NCBI RefSeq assembly: GCF_012928505.1
Contig: NZ_JABBJN010000007.1
Location: 97,590-161,589 of the forward strand
DNA length: 64,000 nt
DNA from: Achromobacter sp. Bel
Lineage (GTDB): Bacteria > Pseudomonadota > Gammaproteobacteria > Burkholderiales > Burkholderiaceae_B
Reading direction: 5' to 3'
Part shown: positions 9,730 to 17,302 of the stretch, one piece after another
Position numbering within the stretch: the first letter of the stretch is position 1
Layout of the letters: each line of letters starts with the position of its first letter
Translations under genes and position numbers: made by a program
Notes under the pieces: generated by a model
Told to the model about the DNA's origin: nothing
What the model saw: the letters and a program-made list of their open reading frames with translations, nothing else
The model's database searches: none

Positions 9730-11202
9730 TTAACGCGCCGCCGACAATTCGAACTGGAACACCGCGCCGCGCTCGGCGCGTTCCACCAGCCGGATCTCGC
9801 TTTGATGCAGTTGCAGGATGCGCTGCACGATCACCAGCCCCAAACCGCCGCCGTCGCGCGGCCCGCGGCTCAACGCGGAAGCCCGGGTGAACAAGCCGGC
9901 GCGCAGTTCGGGCGGAATGCCCTTGCCCGAATCGCTGACCTGCACCTGCACCCGGCTTTGCGCCACCCCTAGCTGCAGTTCGATCCGGCCCCCCGGCGGA
10001 CTGTGCCGGATGGCGTTGTCCAGCAGGTTCGTCAGGACGCGTTCGATCAGTCCCAGGTCTGCGCGCACCAGCGGCAAGGCCTGGGGAATATCGGTCGTCA
10101 ACTGCTGATGACGCGCCTCAGCGGCCAGTTCGAACTTCTGCAGCACGTCCTGCACCAGTTCCGGCAACGAGAACGTTTCGGGCTCCAGCCGCACCAGGCC
10201 GGACTCCAGCCGCGCCAGTTCGAACAATTCCTGCGCCAGCCTCCCTACCTTGCGGCTTTGCGCCAACGCGATGTCCAGATAGCGGCGGCGCTCGCTGGCG
10301 TCCAGCGTGTCGTCTTTCAGGCGTAGCGTTTCCAGATAGCCATGCAGGGACGTCAGCGGCGTGCGCAGATCGTGCGAGATATTGGCGACCAGGTCGCGCC
10401 GCTGCTGGTCCTGCCGCGTCAACTCGCGCCATTGGTCGGAAATCCGGCGGCCCATCTGCACGAAGCTGCGCCGCAGCACCGATATCTCGTCGCCGCTCTT
10501 GTCCGAGGCGTCGCCGGGGCGCTCCAGCGCAGCCAGCGCCTGGCCGTCGTCGCCATCAAAGGCCCGCACGGCGCGCGTCAGGCCGCGCAGCGGCCGCGTG
10601 ATCAAGGCAAACGCCGTCAGGCCCGCCACCAGCCCCAGCAGCGCCACCAGCGCGATCGACCAAAGCGTCGTGCGCAACACTGAACTGCGCGACACCGACA
10701 TCGCCAGCGCATCGTGCGCCTGCCCCTGCAGCACCACGTAGACATAGCCCTTGTCTTGCCCCGCGACCCGTACGGGCGCGGCGCTGAACACCTTTTGCGC
10801 CTCCGCGTTGCGCGGGTCGTCGCCCACGATGGGCAGCATCCCCCCGTCCAGCAGCCGCTTGACGGGCGCCAGGTCCACGCGGTCCCGCTTGATCTGCCCT
10901 GCCGGCGCCGCGTCGCCTACGATGCGGCCATCGTTCGACAGCAGATAGACCTCGACCGCGGGGTTCACCGCCATCAGCATGTCGAACAGCGAACGCACGG
11001 CGTCCGGCTTCCACCCGTTGGTGTCCATCAGTTCGGTCGTGCCGGCGATATGTTGCGCCAGCCCGCTGGACAGGCGCTGCACGACTTCCTGCTCGTAGCG
11101 CGAATTGGCGGCGATCTGCAGCCAGGCCGACGCGCCGCAACTGGCCAGCAGCAACAGCGCGAAAACGCCGGACAGGCGTTGGGTCAGGGTAAAGCGTTTC
11201 AT
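9730..11202 (-). CDS. Sensor histidine kinase next to the methionine-repair genes
   Basis: A 490-residue membrane kinase. The first membrane span lies at about residues 10-28. A periplasmic sensor of roughly 140 residues follows, then a second span, a HAMP linker, an HisKA domain with the phospho-acceptor His in VANISHDLRTPLTSL, and an ATPase domain with NLLDNAIRHSP and GGGLGLVI. The frame stays open further upstream, but the ATG at 11202 overlaps the response-regulator stop, giving the usual coupled pair. The periplasmic domain has several methionines (ELMD, FDMLM, GGML). That fits redox sensing as known for HprS of E. coli, but is only suggestive. Its operon diverges from the cytochrome / MsrP-like / Msr genes. 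Confidence 0.88.
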   Translation of the reverse strand: MKRFTLTQRLSGVFALLLLASCGASAWLQIAANSRYEQEVVQRLSSGLAQHIAGTTELMDTNGWKPDAVRSLFDMLMAVNPAVEVYLLSNDGRIVGDAAPAGQIKRDRVDLAPVKRLLDGGMLPIVGDDPRNAEAQKVFSAAPVRVAGQDKGYVYVVLQGQAHDALAMSVSRSSVLRTTLWSIALVALLGLVAGLTAFALITRPLRGLTRAVRAFDGDDGQALAALERPGDASDKSGDEISVLRRSFVQMGRRISDQWRELTRQDQQRRDLVANISHDLRTPLTSLHGYLETLRLKDDTLDASERRRYLDIALAQSRKVGRLAQELFELARLESGLVRLEPETFSLPELVQDVLQKFELAAEARHQQLTTDIPQALPLVRADLGLIERVLTNLLDNAIRHSPPGGRIELQLGVAQSRVQVQVSDSGKGIPPELRAGLFTRASALSRGPRDGGGLGLVIVQRILQLHQSEIRLVERAERGAVFQFELSAAR

Positions 11203-11927
11203 GTCGCGGCTCCCGTGCCGCCCGGCGCCGCCGCGAATTTGTAACCCCTGCCCCATACGGTCAGGATGCGCTGCGGGTTGGACGGGTCGGCTTCGATCTT
11301 GGTGCGCAGCCGATTGATGTGCGTGTTCACGGTGTGTTCGTAGCCTTCGTGCTGATACCCCCAGACGTGGTTCAGCAGGTCCATCCGTGAAAAGACCTTG
11401 TCGGGATGGCGCGCGAAGAAATGCAGCAGGTCGAATTCGCGTGGCGTCAGGTCCAGGCGGCGTTCGTCCACATCCACCGTACGCGCGATCGGGTCGATGG
11501 ACACCCCATGCACGGCCAGGCTGCCGGCGTCGATGCGCGCGTTGCGCTCCACCGCGTCGCTGCGGCGCAGCAGCGCCCGCACCCGCGCCACCAGTTCCAG
11601 CATGGAAAACGGCTTGGCCAGGTAATCGTCTGCGCCCAGTTCCAGGCCCAGGATGCGGTGCACTTCGCTGGACCGGGCGCTGGTGATGATGATGGGCGTG
11701 TAGCGGGCCATGGCGCGCGCGCGCTTGCAGATTTCCAGGCCGTCGATGCCGGGCAGCATCAAGTCCAGGACCAGCGCGTCCCAACTGCCCTCTTCCAGCC
11801 GCCGCATGCCTTCGTTGCCGTCGGCGGCATGTTCCACCGCATAGCCTTCGTCGCGCAGATGCAGGCGCAGCAATTCGGCGATGTGGGCGTCGTCTTCAAC
11901 TATCAGCACGCGTCGGGGCGTTTCCAT
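11199..11927 (-). CDS. OmpR-family response regulator
   Basis: A 242-residue response regulator with a receiver domain (about residues 5-118) and a winged-helix DNA-binding domain (about 140-235). The receiver shows acidic-pocket residues in VLIVEDD, the phospho-acceptor Asp in LVLDLMLPG and the Lys in LAKPFS. The effector domain has the typical LTPREFDLLHF and NTHINRLRTKIE segments. I use the ATG at 11927; an ATG at 11957 and a TTG at 11966 are in frame and cannot be excluded because no strong ribosome site decides. Its stop overlaps the kinase start by four bases. It is placed to control the divergent methionine-repair operon. Confidence 0.88.
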   Translation of the reverse strand: METPRRVLIVEDDAHIAELLRLHLRDEGYAVEHAADGNEGMRRLEEGSWDALVLDLMLPGIDGLEICKRARAMARYTPIIITSARSSEVHRILGLELGADDYLAKPFSMLELVARVRALLRRSDAVERNARIDAGSLAVHGVSIDPIARTVDVDERRLDLTPREFDLLHFFARHPDKVFSRMDLLNHVWGYQHEGYEHTVNTHINRLRTKIEADPSNPQRILTVWGRGYKFAAAPGGTGAAT

Positions 11928-11984
11928 GGGGGGCTCGGACCAATTTAGTACTGCCATTGTCGCCAATACGCAGGCAGGCAGTTA

Positions 11985-12009
11985 TCACAAATATTTTAAG
12001 TTTGCGTGA
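11985..12009. promoter_or_regulatory. AT-rich imperfect dyad between the two-component system and the methionine-repair operon
   Basis: The 144 bases between the response regulator (11927) and the cytochrome b gene (12072) contain an AT-rich core unlike the surroundings. TCAC at 11985-11988 and GTGA at 12006-12009 bracket an imperfect dyad with eight of twelve pairs matching. It could be the response-regulator site or simply a promoter core. I see no stronger element. Confidence 0.3.
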
Positions 12010-12071
12010 GGACTCCGATATCGGCCCCGGGGAAAAATGGCTTCAACGACAGAACGCCCCGGAGACCCGCC

Positions 12072-12704
12072 ATGATGGCAAGCCCCGCAAGTCACGATAC
12101 ACCGGCCGCCCCCCGCCCGGCCGGCGTCATCCACCCCGGATGGCTGCGGGTGATGCACTGGATCAACGCGCTGGCCGTGGTGATCATGGTGATGAGCGGT
12201 TGGCGCGTCTATAACGCCGCGCCGTTCTTCGACTTCACCTTCCCGAACGACATCACGCTGGGCGGCTGGCTGGGCGGTGCCCTGCAATGGCATTTTGCCG
12301 GCATGTGGCTGCTGTTCGCCAACGGCCTGCTTTACCTGGCGCTGAACGTGGCCACGGGCCGCCTGTGGCGCAAGTTCTTCCCCGTCAGCCCCCGCGGCGT
12401 CGCCGCCGACCTGGGCGCCGCCCTGCGCGGCAAGCTCTCCCACGACGATCTGCGCCACTACAACCAGGTGCAGAAACTGGCCTACCTGTTCGTCATGGCC
12501 GACATCGTCGTCCTGGTGCTGTCCGGGCTGGTGCTGTGGAAGTCGGTGCAATTCGATCTGCTGCGCGAACTGATGGGCGGCTACGAATTCGCGCGCCGCA
12601 TCCATTTCTTTGCCATGGCGCTGCTGGTCGCGTTCGTGGCGGTCCATCTGGTGATGGTGGCGCTGGTTCCGCGCAGCCTCGTCGCCATGATCCGCGGCAA
12701 ATAA
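12072..12704 (+). CDS. Cytochrome b561-type membrane subunit for the MsrP-like reductase
   Basis: A 210-residue membrane protein with four main hydrophobic spans, near residues 22-42, 55-90, 130-155 and 175-200. Histidines placed for haem b binding appear in VMHWINA, LQWHFAG, RRIHFFAM and AVHLVMV. This is a b561/Ni-hydrogenase type cytochrome, not the canonical MsrQ (YedZ) fold. I start at 12072 because GGAG lies seven bases before it. Ten bases separate its stop from the molybdoenzyme gene. It would pass electrons from quinol to the periplasmic reductase. The partner role is inferred from operon position. Confidence 0.83.
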   Translation: MMASPASHDTPAAPRPAGVIHPGWLRVMHWINALAVVIMVMSGWRVYNAAPFFDFTFPNDITLGGWLGGALQWHFAGMWLLFANGLLYLALNVATGRLWRKFFPVSPRGVAADLGAALRGKLSHDDLRHYNQVQKLAYLFVMADIVVLVLSGLVLWKSVQFDLLRELMGGYEFARRIHFFAMALLVAFVAVHLVMVALVPRSLVAMIRGK

Positions 12705-12714
12705 GGAGCCCTTC

Positions 12715-13506
12715 GTGAGCCAGAAAAGACGCTTGTCGCTGCTGGGCCTGGATGGCCCGGCCATCCTGAAAGAAGCCAGGAACCTCTTGGCCAAACGGGT
12801 CGAGCAGCCATCCCGCCGCACGTTCCTGCGCAACAGCCTGACGCTGGGCGGACTGGCGATGCTGTCGGGCTGCTCGCTATCCGACGACGAGAACGTGGAA
12901 AAGGCGCTGGCCTCCGTGTCCCGGTTCAACGACCAGGTGCAAGGCTGGATCTTCGACCCCAACAAACTGGCGCCGACGTATCCCGAATCGATGATCACCC
13001 GGCCCTTCCCGTTCAACGCCTATTACGGCATCGACGAAGTCCGCCACGTCGAAGAAGCGTCGTTCCGGCTGGAAGTCACCGGCATGGTGGCCGACAAGCG
13101 CCAATGGCGCCTGGAGGAACTGCGCGCCATGCCCCAGATCGACCAGGTCACGCGGCACATCTGCGTGGAAGGCTGGAGCGCCATCGGTAAATGGGGTGGC
13201 GTGCCGTTTTCCATGTTCTTGAAGCGCGTGGGCGCCGACCTGACGGCGAAGTACGTGGGCTTCAAGTGCTCGGACGACTACTACACCAGCATCGATATGC
13301 CGACGGCCCTGCACCCGCAGACCATCCTGGCGCTGACCTATGACGGCAAGACGCTGCCACCCGAATACGGCTTTCCCATGAAGCTGCGCATGCCCACCAA
13401 GCTTGGCTACAAGAATCCCAAGCACATCCGGGCGATTTTCGTCACCAACACCTACCCAGGCGGTTACTGGGAGGACCAGGGCTACAACTGGTTCGGCGGA
13501 AGCTAG
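12715..13506 (+). CDS. MsrP/YedY-like periplasmic molybdoenzyme (sulfite oxidase fold), Tat-exported
   Basis: A 263-residue molybdopterin oxidoreductase. Residues 35-60 hold a twin-arginine signal (SRRTFLRNSL) ending in LSGC, a possible lipobox, so it may be a Tat-exported lipoprotein. The Mo-ligating Cys is in RHICVEGWSAIGKW, and the late TKLGYKNPKHI segment matches the family. The start is GTG at 12715, preceded by AAGGAG. MsrP reduces methionine sulfoxide in periplasmic proteins with electrons from its membrane cytochrome. Here it sits between a b-type cytochrome and a methionine-rich protein, then MsrB and MsrA. This matches the hypochlorite-defence arrangement known from Azospira. Substrate is inferred from context. 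Confidence 0.85.
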   Translation: MSQKRRLSLLGLDGPAILKEARNLLAKRVEQPSRRTFLRNSLTLGGLAMLSGCSLSDDENVEKALASVSRFNDQVQGWIFDPNKLAPTYPESMITRPFPFNAYYGIDEVRHVEEASFRLEVTGMVADKRQWRLEELRAMPQIDQVTRHICVEGWSAIGKWGGVPFSMFLKRVGADLTAKYVGFKCSDDYYTSIDMPTALHPQTILALTYDGKTLPPEYGFPMKLRMPTKLGYKNPKHIRAIFVTNTYPGGYWEDQGYNWFGGS

Positions 13507-13559
13507 GTGGAAATCCTGTCTATCCACATGCTTTACCCCCTCCATCAAAGGAACACATC

Positions 13560-13901
13560 ATGAAGACACTCACCACCGCCGCTTTCTCCCTGTGCCTGGC
13601 CTTTGGCGCCGTGGCCGCCCACGCCGCCGACACCATGGGCAAGGACAATATGGCCAAGGACTCGATGTCCAAGGACAGCATGTCGAAAGACGGGATGTCC
13701 AAGGGGGGCATGTCGAAAGACGGCATGGCCAAGGATGGCATGGCGAAGGACGGCATGGCCAAGGACGGGATGTCCAAAGGCGGCATGGCGAAAGACGGCA
13801 TGTCGCATGACGGGATGAAGAAGGACGGCATGTCCAAGGACGGCATGTCGAAAGACGGCATGTCCAAGGGCGGCATGGCCAACGACAGCATGAAGAAGTA
13901 A
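13560..13901 (+). CDS. Exported methionine-rich pentapeptide MXKDX-repeat protein (MrpX-like)
   Basis: A 113-residue protein. A signal peptide covers about residues 1-22 (cleavage after AHA). The rest is a three-residue linker, 17 consecutive pentapeptides of the type M-(S/A/K)-K-(D/G)-(G/S), and MKK. The mature part has 18 methionines in about 91 residues and almost no hydrophobic core, so it is probably unstructured. The MXKDX repeat family is known in beta-proteobacteria. In Azospira a similar periplasmic peptide is known as a sacrificial hypochlorite scavenger regenerated by the neighbouring MsrP. The same role is inferred here. Synonymous codons vary between repeats, so the DNA repeat is less regular than the protein. 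AAAGGAA precedes the start. Confidence 0.9.
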   Translation: MKTLTTAAFSLCLAFGAVAAHAADTMGKDNMAKDSMSKDSMSKDGMSKGGMSKDGMAKDGMAKDGMAKDGMSKGGMAKDGMSHDGMKKDGMSKDGMSKDGMSKGGMANDSMKK

Positions 13902-13913
13902 GCCCTCGCGGCT

Positions 13914-13950
13914 GCCAGCCCCGCTTCGCTCGCCGGCAAGCGGGGTTGGC
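13914..13950 (+). other. Strong intercistronic hairpin between the Met-rich protein gene and msrB
   Basis: A 13-bp stem (13914-13926 with 13938-13950, one G-T wobble) closes an 11-base loop. It starts 12 bases after the stop of the methionine-rich protein gene. No T-run follows, so it is not a classic terminator. It could protect the 3' end of the upstream message or lower read-through into msrB, giving the repeat protein higher expression. Confidence 0.6.
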
Positions 13951-13984
13951 CGCCCCCAAACCTCCCCCGGAACGGAGCCACGCC

Positions 13985-14479
13985 ATGACATTGAATCGCA
14001 GACATTTCCTGAGCCTGAGCGGCGTTGCGGCCTTGGGTGCCGGCCTGGCCCCATTGCTGGCCGCGCGCAGCGCGCCCCCCGCCGCCTCGTTTCCCTACGC
14101 CTTGACTGACGCGCAATGGCGCGCCCGCCTGACGCCTGCGCAGTTCGACGTGCTGCGCCGCGAAGGCACCGAACGCCCCTACACCAGCCCGCTGAACGAC
14201 GAGCACCGCAAGGGAACGTTCGCTTGCGCAGGTTGCGAGCAGCGGCTGTTTTCTTCAAGCACCAAATTCGACAGCGGCACCGGCTGGCCCAGTTTCTGGC
14301 AGCCCCTGGACGCCGCCGTCGGTGAAACCCGCGACAGTAGCTTCGGCATGGTCCGCACCGCGGTCCACTGCGCCAACTGCGGCGGCCACCTGGGCCACGT
14401 CTTCGACGACGGCCCCCGCCCGACCGGCTTGCGCTATTGCATGAACGGGGTCGCCATGACCTTCGCCCCCCAAGCCTGA
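13985..14479 (+). CDS. msrB: Exported peptide-methionine (R)-S-oxide reductase MsrB
   Basis: A 164-residue MsrB that reduces the R form of methionine sulfoxide. An export signal with a twin-arginine-like NRRHFLSLSG covers about residues 1-35. Two zinc CxxC pairs are present (CAGC and CANCGGHLGHVF). The GTGWPSFWQP motif and the catalytic Cys in LRYCMNGVAM complete the family pattern. A signal peptide places it in the periplasm, unlike most cytosolic MsrB. I start at the ATG at 13985 behind GGAG. It follows the methionine-rich protein and precedes msrA by 31 bases, so both stereoisomers could be repaired outside the cytoplasm. Confidence 0.92.
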   Translation: MTLNRRHFLSLSGVAALGAGLAPLLAARSAPPAASFPYALTDAQWRARLTPAQFDVLRREGTERPYTSPLNDEHRKGTFACAGCEQRLFSSSTKFDSGTGWPSFWQPLDAAVGETRDSSFGMVRTAVHCANCGGHLGHVFDDGPRPTGLRYCMNGVAMTFAPQA

Positions 14480-14510
14480 CCCCAGACCGCCCCCATCAGG
14501 ACCCCACACC

Positions 14511-15200
14511 ATGAACATTCCGTTCCGCAAGCTCTGCGCCACCCTGGCAGCCGCCTCCGGCCTGCTGGCCGCGGGCGCCTCCCAGGCCGCCGAATCCGCC
14601 TTCATCATTCCGCCGCCCGCCGTCGACCAGGCGAAAGACACGGCCGCGCAGGAAAAGGCCGTTATGGCCGGCGGCTGCTTCTGGGGTGTGCAAGCCGTGT
14701 TCCAGCACGTGAAGGGCGTGACCAACGCCGTATCCGGCTACGCCGGGGGCAAGGCAAGCACGGCCAATTACGATACCGTCAGCAGCGGGCGCACCGGCCA
14801 CGCCGAAGCCGTCGAAATCACTTACGACCCCAAGCAGGTCAGTTACGGCGAACTGCTGCAGATTTATTTCTCGGTGGCACACGACCCGACACAATTGAAC
14901 CGCCAAGGCCCCGACAGCGGCACGCAGTACCGTTCCACCGTCTTCCCGTCCAACGACAGCCAGCGTAAGGTGGCCGAGGCCTACATCGCGCAGTTGAACC
15001 AGACGGGCGTGTACCCCAAGGCGCTGGCGACCACGGTGGAACCGCTCCAGGCCTTCTATCCGGCCGAGGGCTATCACCAGGACTACCTGGTGCGCCATCC
15101 GTACAGCATGTACATCATGGTGAACGACGTCCCCAAGGTCGAGAACCTGGCCAAGACCTTCCCCGACCGCTACCGCGACAAGCCGGTGCTGGTGAATTGA
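14511..15200 (+). CDS. msrA: Exported peptide-methionine (S)-S-oxide reductase MsrA
   Basis: A 229-residue MsrA that reduces the S form of methionine sulfoxide. A signal peptide of about 26 residues (ending GASQAAE) precedes the domain. The catalytic Cys lies in AGGCFWGVQAVF near residue 57. The Glu and substrate-pocket residues follow in TGHAEAVEITYDP, with GTQYRS and EGYHQDYL later. It is the last gene of the island. Export of both MsrA and MsrB with an MsrP-like enzyme gives three methionine sulfoxide reductases for one compartment. Its reductant in the periplasm is not visible here; no thioredoxin-like partner is encoded next to it. Confidence 0.93.
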   Translation: MNIPFRKLCATLAAASGLLAAGASQAAESAFIIPPPAVDQAKDTAAQEKAVMAGGCFWGVQAVFQHVKGVTNAVSGYAGGKASTANYDTVSSGRTGHAEAVEITYDPKQVSYGELLQIYFSVAHDPTQLNRQGPDSGTQYRSTVFPSNDSQRKVAEAYIAQLNQTGVYPKALATTVEPLQAFYPAEGYHQDYLVRHPYSMYIMVNDVPKVENLAKTFPDRYRDKPVLVN

Positions 15201-15290
15201 AGGCGGAACAGCGACGAGCGCGCCGAAGCGATTCCGCCCAGCCGCGATGCGGAGATCGCCGTTGCAGCCCCTCGTCGCACAGACTGCGAA

Positions 15291-16187
15291 TCAGCCCGGC
15301 CCGTCACTCGCTGCGGCCAGCAGGGGCAAGACGATGTCGCTGATCGGCGTCGGGATGCCATGCGCCCGGCCGCGACGCGAAATGACGCCGTTTCGGATAT
15401 CCCATTCGAGTGGCCGGCCGGCCTCGCGGTCCGTCAGGATGGATGTGCTCAAGTCGGCGGAAGCGGCTTGAAACTTGGCGAGGATTTCCTGCGGAACCTC
15501 GTCGCCCAGTTTGGCTCCCTCGGCGCGCGCCACCGCCAGGCATTCTCGCAAGTACGCCAGAGCGAGCGCGGCAATGTCGGGCCGGACAAACATGCCGGCG
15601 CGGCGATGTGTGAGGGCCATGAGACCGGCCACCGCGTTCTGCAGCAGCTTGCGCCAAGCCACGGACGGGAAGTCCGCGGTGATATCCACGGCGCACCGAG
15701 TACCCTGGAGCCCCTCGGCTACCACGCGAGATGCGGGCATGTCGGGCAGGCTCAGGCGCGCGTCCCCCCGCAAGCGCACCGAGCCGTCGGCTTGAGCCTG
15801 CGCAGGAAACCACACGACAGCCGGGACGATCCTCGCACGCGGCGCGTGCTTCGCGACTCCTTCCAACTGTTCGACGCCGTTCTGCAGCACGCACACGACG
15901 GTATCCGGACGGCACAATGCCGCGAGCCATCCTGATGCGGTCTCGGTCTGCGTCGCCTTGACCGCGAGAAAAACGAGATCCATCTTGCGATCGATCAGGC
16001 CGGGTTCAGTCTGCACGGGCCCCGGAACGACGACGCGGCGATCGCCATCCTGCAGTGTCACCTGATCGCGGGGCGTGCGGCCGCACAACAGGTGCGAGCG
16101 GCCGACCTCGTGCAGCGCGGCGGCAACCGTGGTGCCGATGGCGCCCGGGCCCACGATGGCAATGGCGGTATCTGTTGCGGTATGCAT
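15291..16187 (-). CDS. Ketopantoate reductase (ApbA/PanE) family oxidoreductase
   Basis: A 298-residue NADPH-dependent reductase. The Rossmann segment IAIVGPGAIGTTVAAAL is at residues 9-25. VFLAVKATQT and VCVLQNGVEQLE follow, typical of the PanE fold. The catalytic Lys is likely in WRKLLQNAVAG. The true PanE reduces ketopantoate to pantoate for CoA synthesis; many paralogues in this group act on other 2-oxo acids, so I give no gene symbol. It converges with msrA. The start has AAGGAA 11 bases upstream. Confidence 0.8.
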   Translation of the reverse strand: MHTATDTAIAIVGPGAIGTTVAAALHEVGRSHLLCGRTPRDQVTLQDGDRRVVVPGPVQTEPGLIDRKMDLVFLAVKATQTETASGWLAALCRPDTVVCVLQNGVEQLEGVAKHAPRARIVPAVVWFPAQAQADGSVRLRGDARLSLPDMPASRVVAEGLQGTRCAVDITADFPSVAWRKLLQNAVAGLMALTHRRAGMFVRPDIAALALAYLRECLAVARAEGAKLGDEVPQEILAKFQAASADLSTSILTDREAGRPLEWDIRNGVISRRGRAHGIPTPISDIVLPLLAAASDGPG

Positions 16188-16461
16188 GGGTTAGGTTCCT
16201 TATTGGCGCGCGGCGCACTCAGCCAGGTAACCGGCCGCTGTCACGACGGACCGTGCCCCGCCGTCTGCGATAATGCGCCAGGCGCGGCGCCCGGCAATCA
16301 TCCACGGCCCGGCAACCGTGCCAGGCACTCCCGAATGCGGACTGCGGTTCTCGATGCTGGTGGAATCTGGATTCACGTCGAAAATTATCGAAAGCGTCGA
16401 GTATTGCGTGGCGCACCGGCCTTCGCTCTCGATCATGAGCTGACTAATACAACAAGACCAA

Positions 16462-16845
16462 ATGAAAGCAAGAGCATTATGCATCGCGTCGCTAGGCGTC
16501 GCGTTGCTGACTCAAACATCGCCGTCCTTCGCGCAAGATATCAATGGGAAGACCCTCTTCACACAGCGATGCGCGATGTGCCACGGAGCAGATCTCAAAG
16601 GGACCGGGCCATTGGCCAAGAAGAGCAATCCTCCCACGCCCGACCTGACAACCGCCGCTTTCAAAAAACGGCTCCATGATTATCCCGGCGTCATCGTTTC
16701 CTCGGTGATACTTCGCCCAAACGGGGACCTGATCCCAAGAACGTTGCGAGAGAATGGCGTCAAGCTGGCGCCGCATTCGTGGACGGTTCAGGATTTTCGC
16801 GATTTGAACAAACACATGAGCGGCGTGATTTCAAAAAGCCGATGA
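16462..16845 (+). CDS. Small periplasmic c-type cytochrome
   Basis: A 127-residue exported monohaem cytochrome c. A signal peptide covers residues 1-24 (ending SFA-Q). The haem motif is CAMCH near residue 37, followed by GTGPLAKK and a late methionine that may be the sixth ligand. The coding region has clearly lower G+C and different codon choice (AAA, GAT, TCA) than neighbours, which suggests later acquisition. No recognisable ribosome site precedes the ATG. The upstream 274 bases hold no clear gene. Electron partner unknown. Confidence 0.83.
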   Translation: MKARALCIASLGVALLTQTSPSFAQDINGKTLFTQRCAMCHGADLKGTGPLAKKSNPPTPDLTTAAFKKRLHDYPGVIVSSVILRPNGDLIPRTLRENGVKLAPHSWTVQDFRDLNKHMSGVISKSR

Positions 16846-16910
16846 TATTGCGGCGAAAAGCCGCTACGTAGACGGTTCGATCGAAGCGCATCGCGGCGTC
16901 CAGGACGGGG

Positions 16911-17162
16911 TCAGTTGCTGTTGATCCAGTCCTGCGTGTCCTGGACGAACCAGGGAAGGTTCAATCGTTCCCCCTCTCCGGACTGTATGGTCAACCGCTG
17001 CCCCGACGAACCCGGGGTGCCTTGCGCCCCCTGCGTGGTGGAAGAGGACCGGCTCCGGTAGTCCATATCGGTTTGCTTGGGCGGATTGTCCGCACAAGCG
17101 GCCATCGACGCGCATGCGACGGCAATAAGGACTGGCCGTAGTATTGAACGAAGGGTATTCAT
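16911..17162 (-). CDS. Small hypothetical lipoprotein
   Basis: An 83-residue protein with a lipoprotein signal peptide. A basic start is followed by a hydrophobic stretch ending in SMAAC, a lipobox, near residue 21. The mature part is polar and rich in serine, glutamine and glycine, with a C-terminal LPWFVQDTQDWI. I recognise no family. The frame is open to 17207, but the ATG at 17162 gives the compact signal peptide. It is isolated from its neighbours by orientation. Confidence 0.6.
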   Translation of the reverse strand: MNTLRSILRPVLIAVACASMAACADNPPKQTDMDYRSRSSSTTQGAQGTPGSSGQRLTIQSGEGERLNLPWFVQDTQDWINSN

Positions 17163-17302
17163 GATGTTCTGGTTCCTGCTGGCGGCACAGGCCGGCGTGC
17201 CGGGCAATCAAGGCCTCTACTGCGTACCTTACTCGCAATACGAGGCTCCGTCAGCGCCGCGCGCCCTGCCATCGCCATCCCCTGCTTCCGATACTTCCCG
17301 CC

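Noticed and set aside
9730..11784. A fused response-regulator/kinase reading
   Set aside because: The frame stays open into the response-regulator gene only by composition. The ATG at 11202 with ATGA overlap gives two normal proteins.
12072..12704. Canonical MsrQ (YedZ)
   Set aside because: Four haem-binding spans of the b561 type are seen, not the six-span ferric-reductase-like fold, so I did not use the msrQ symbol.
13624..13900. Tandem 15-base repeats as CRISPR or satellite
   Set aside because: The repeat is a coding pentapeptide in one frame with a signal peptide, without spacers.
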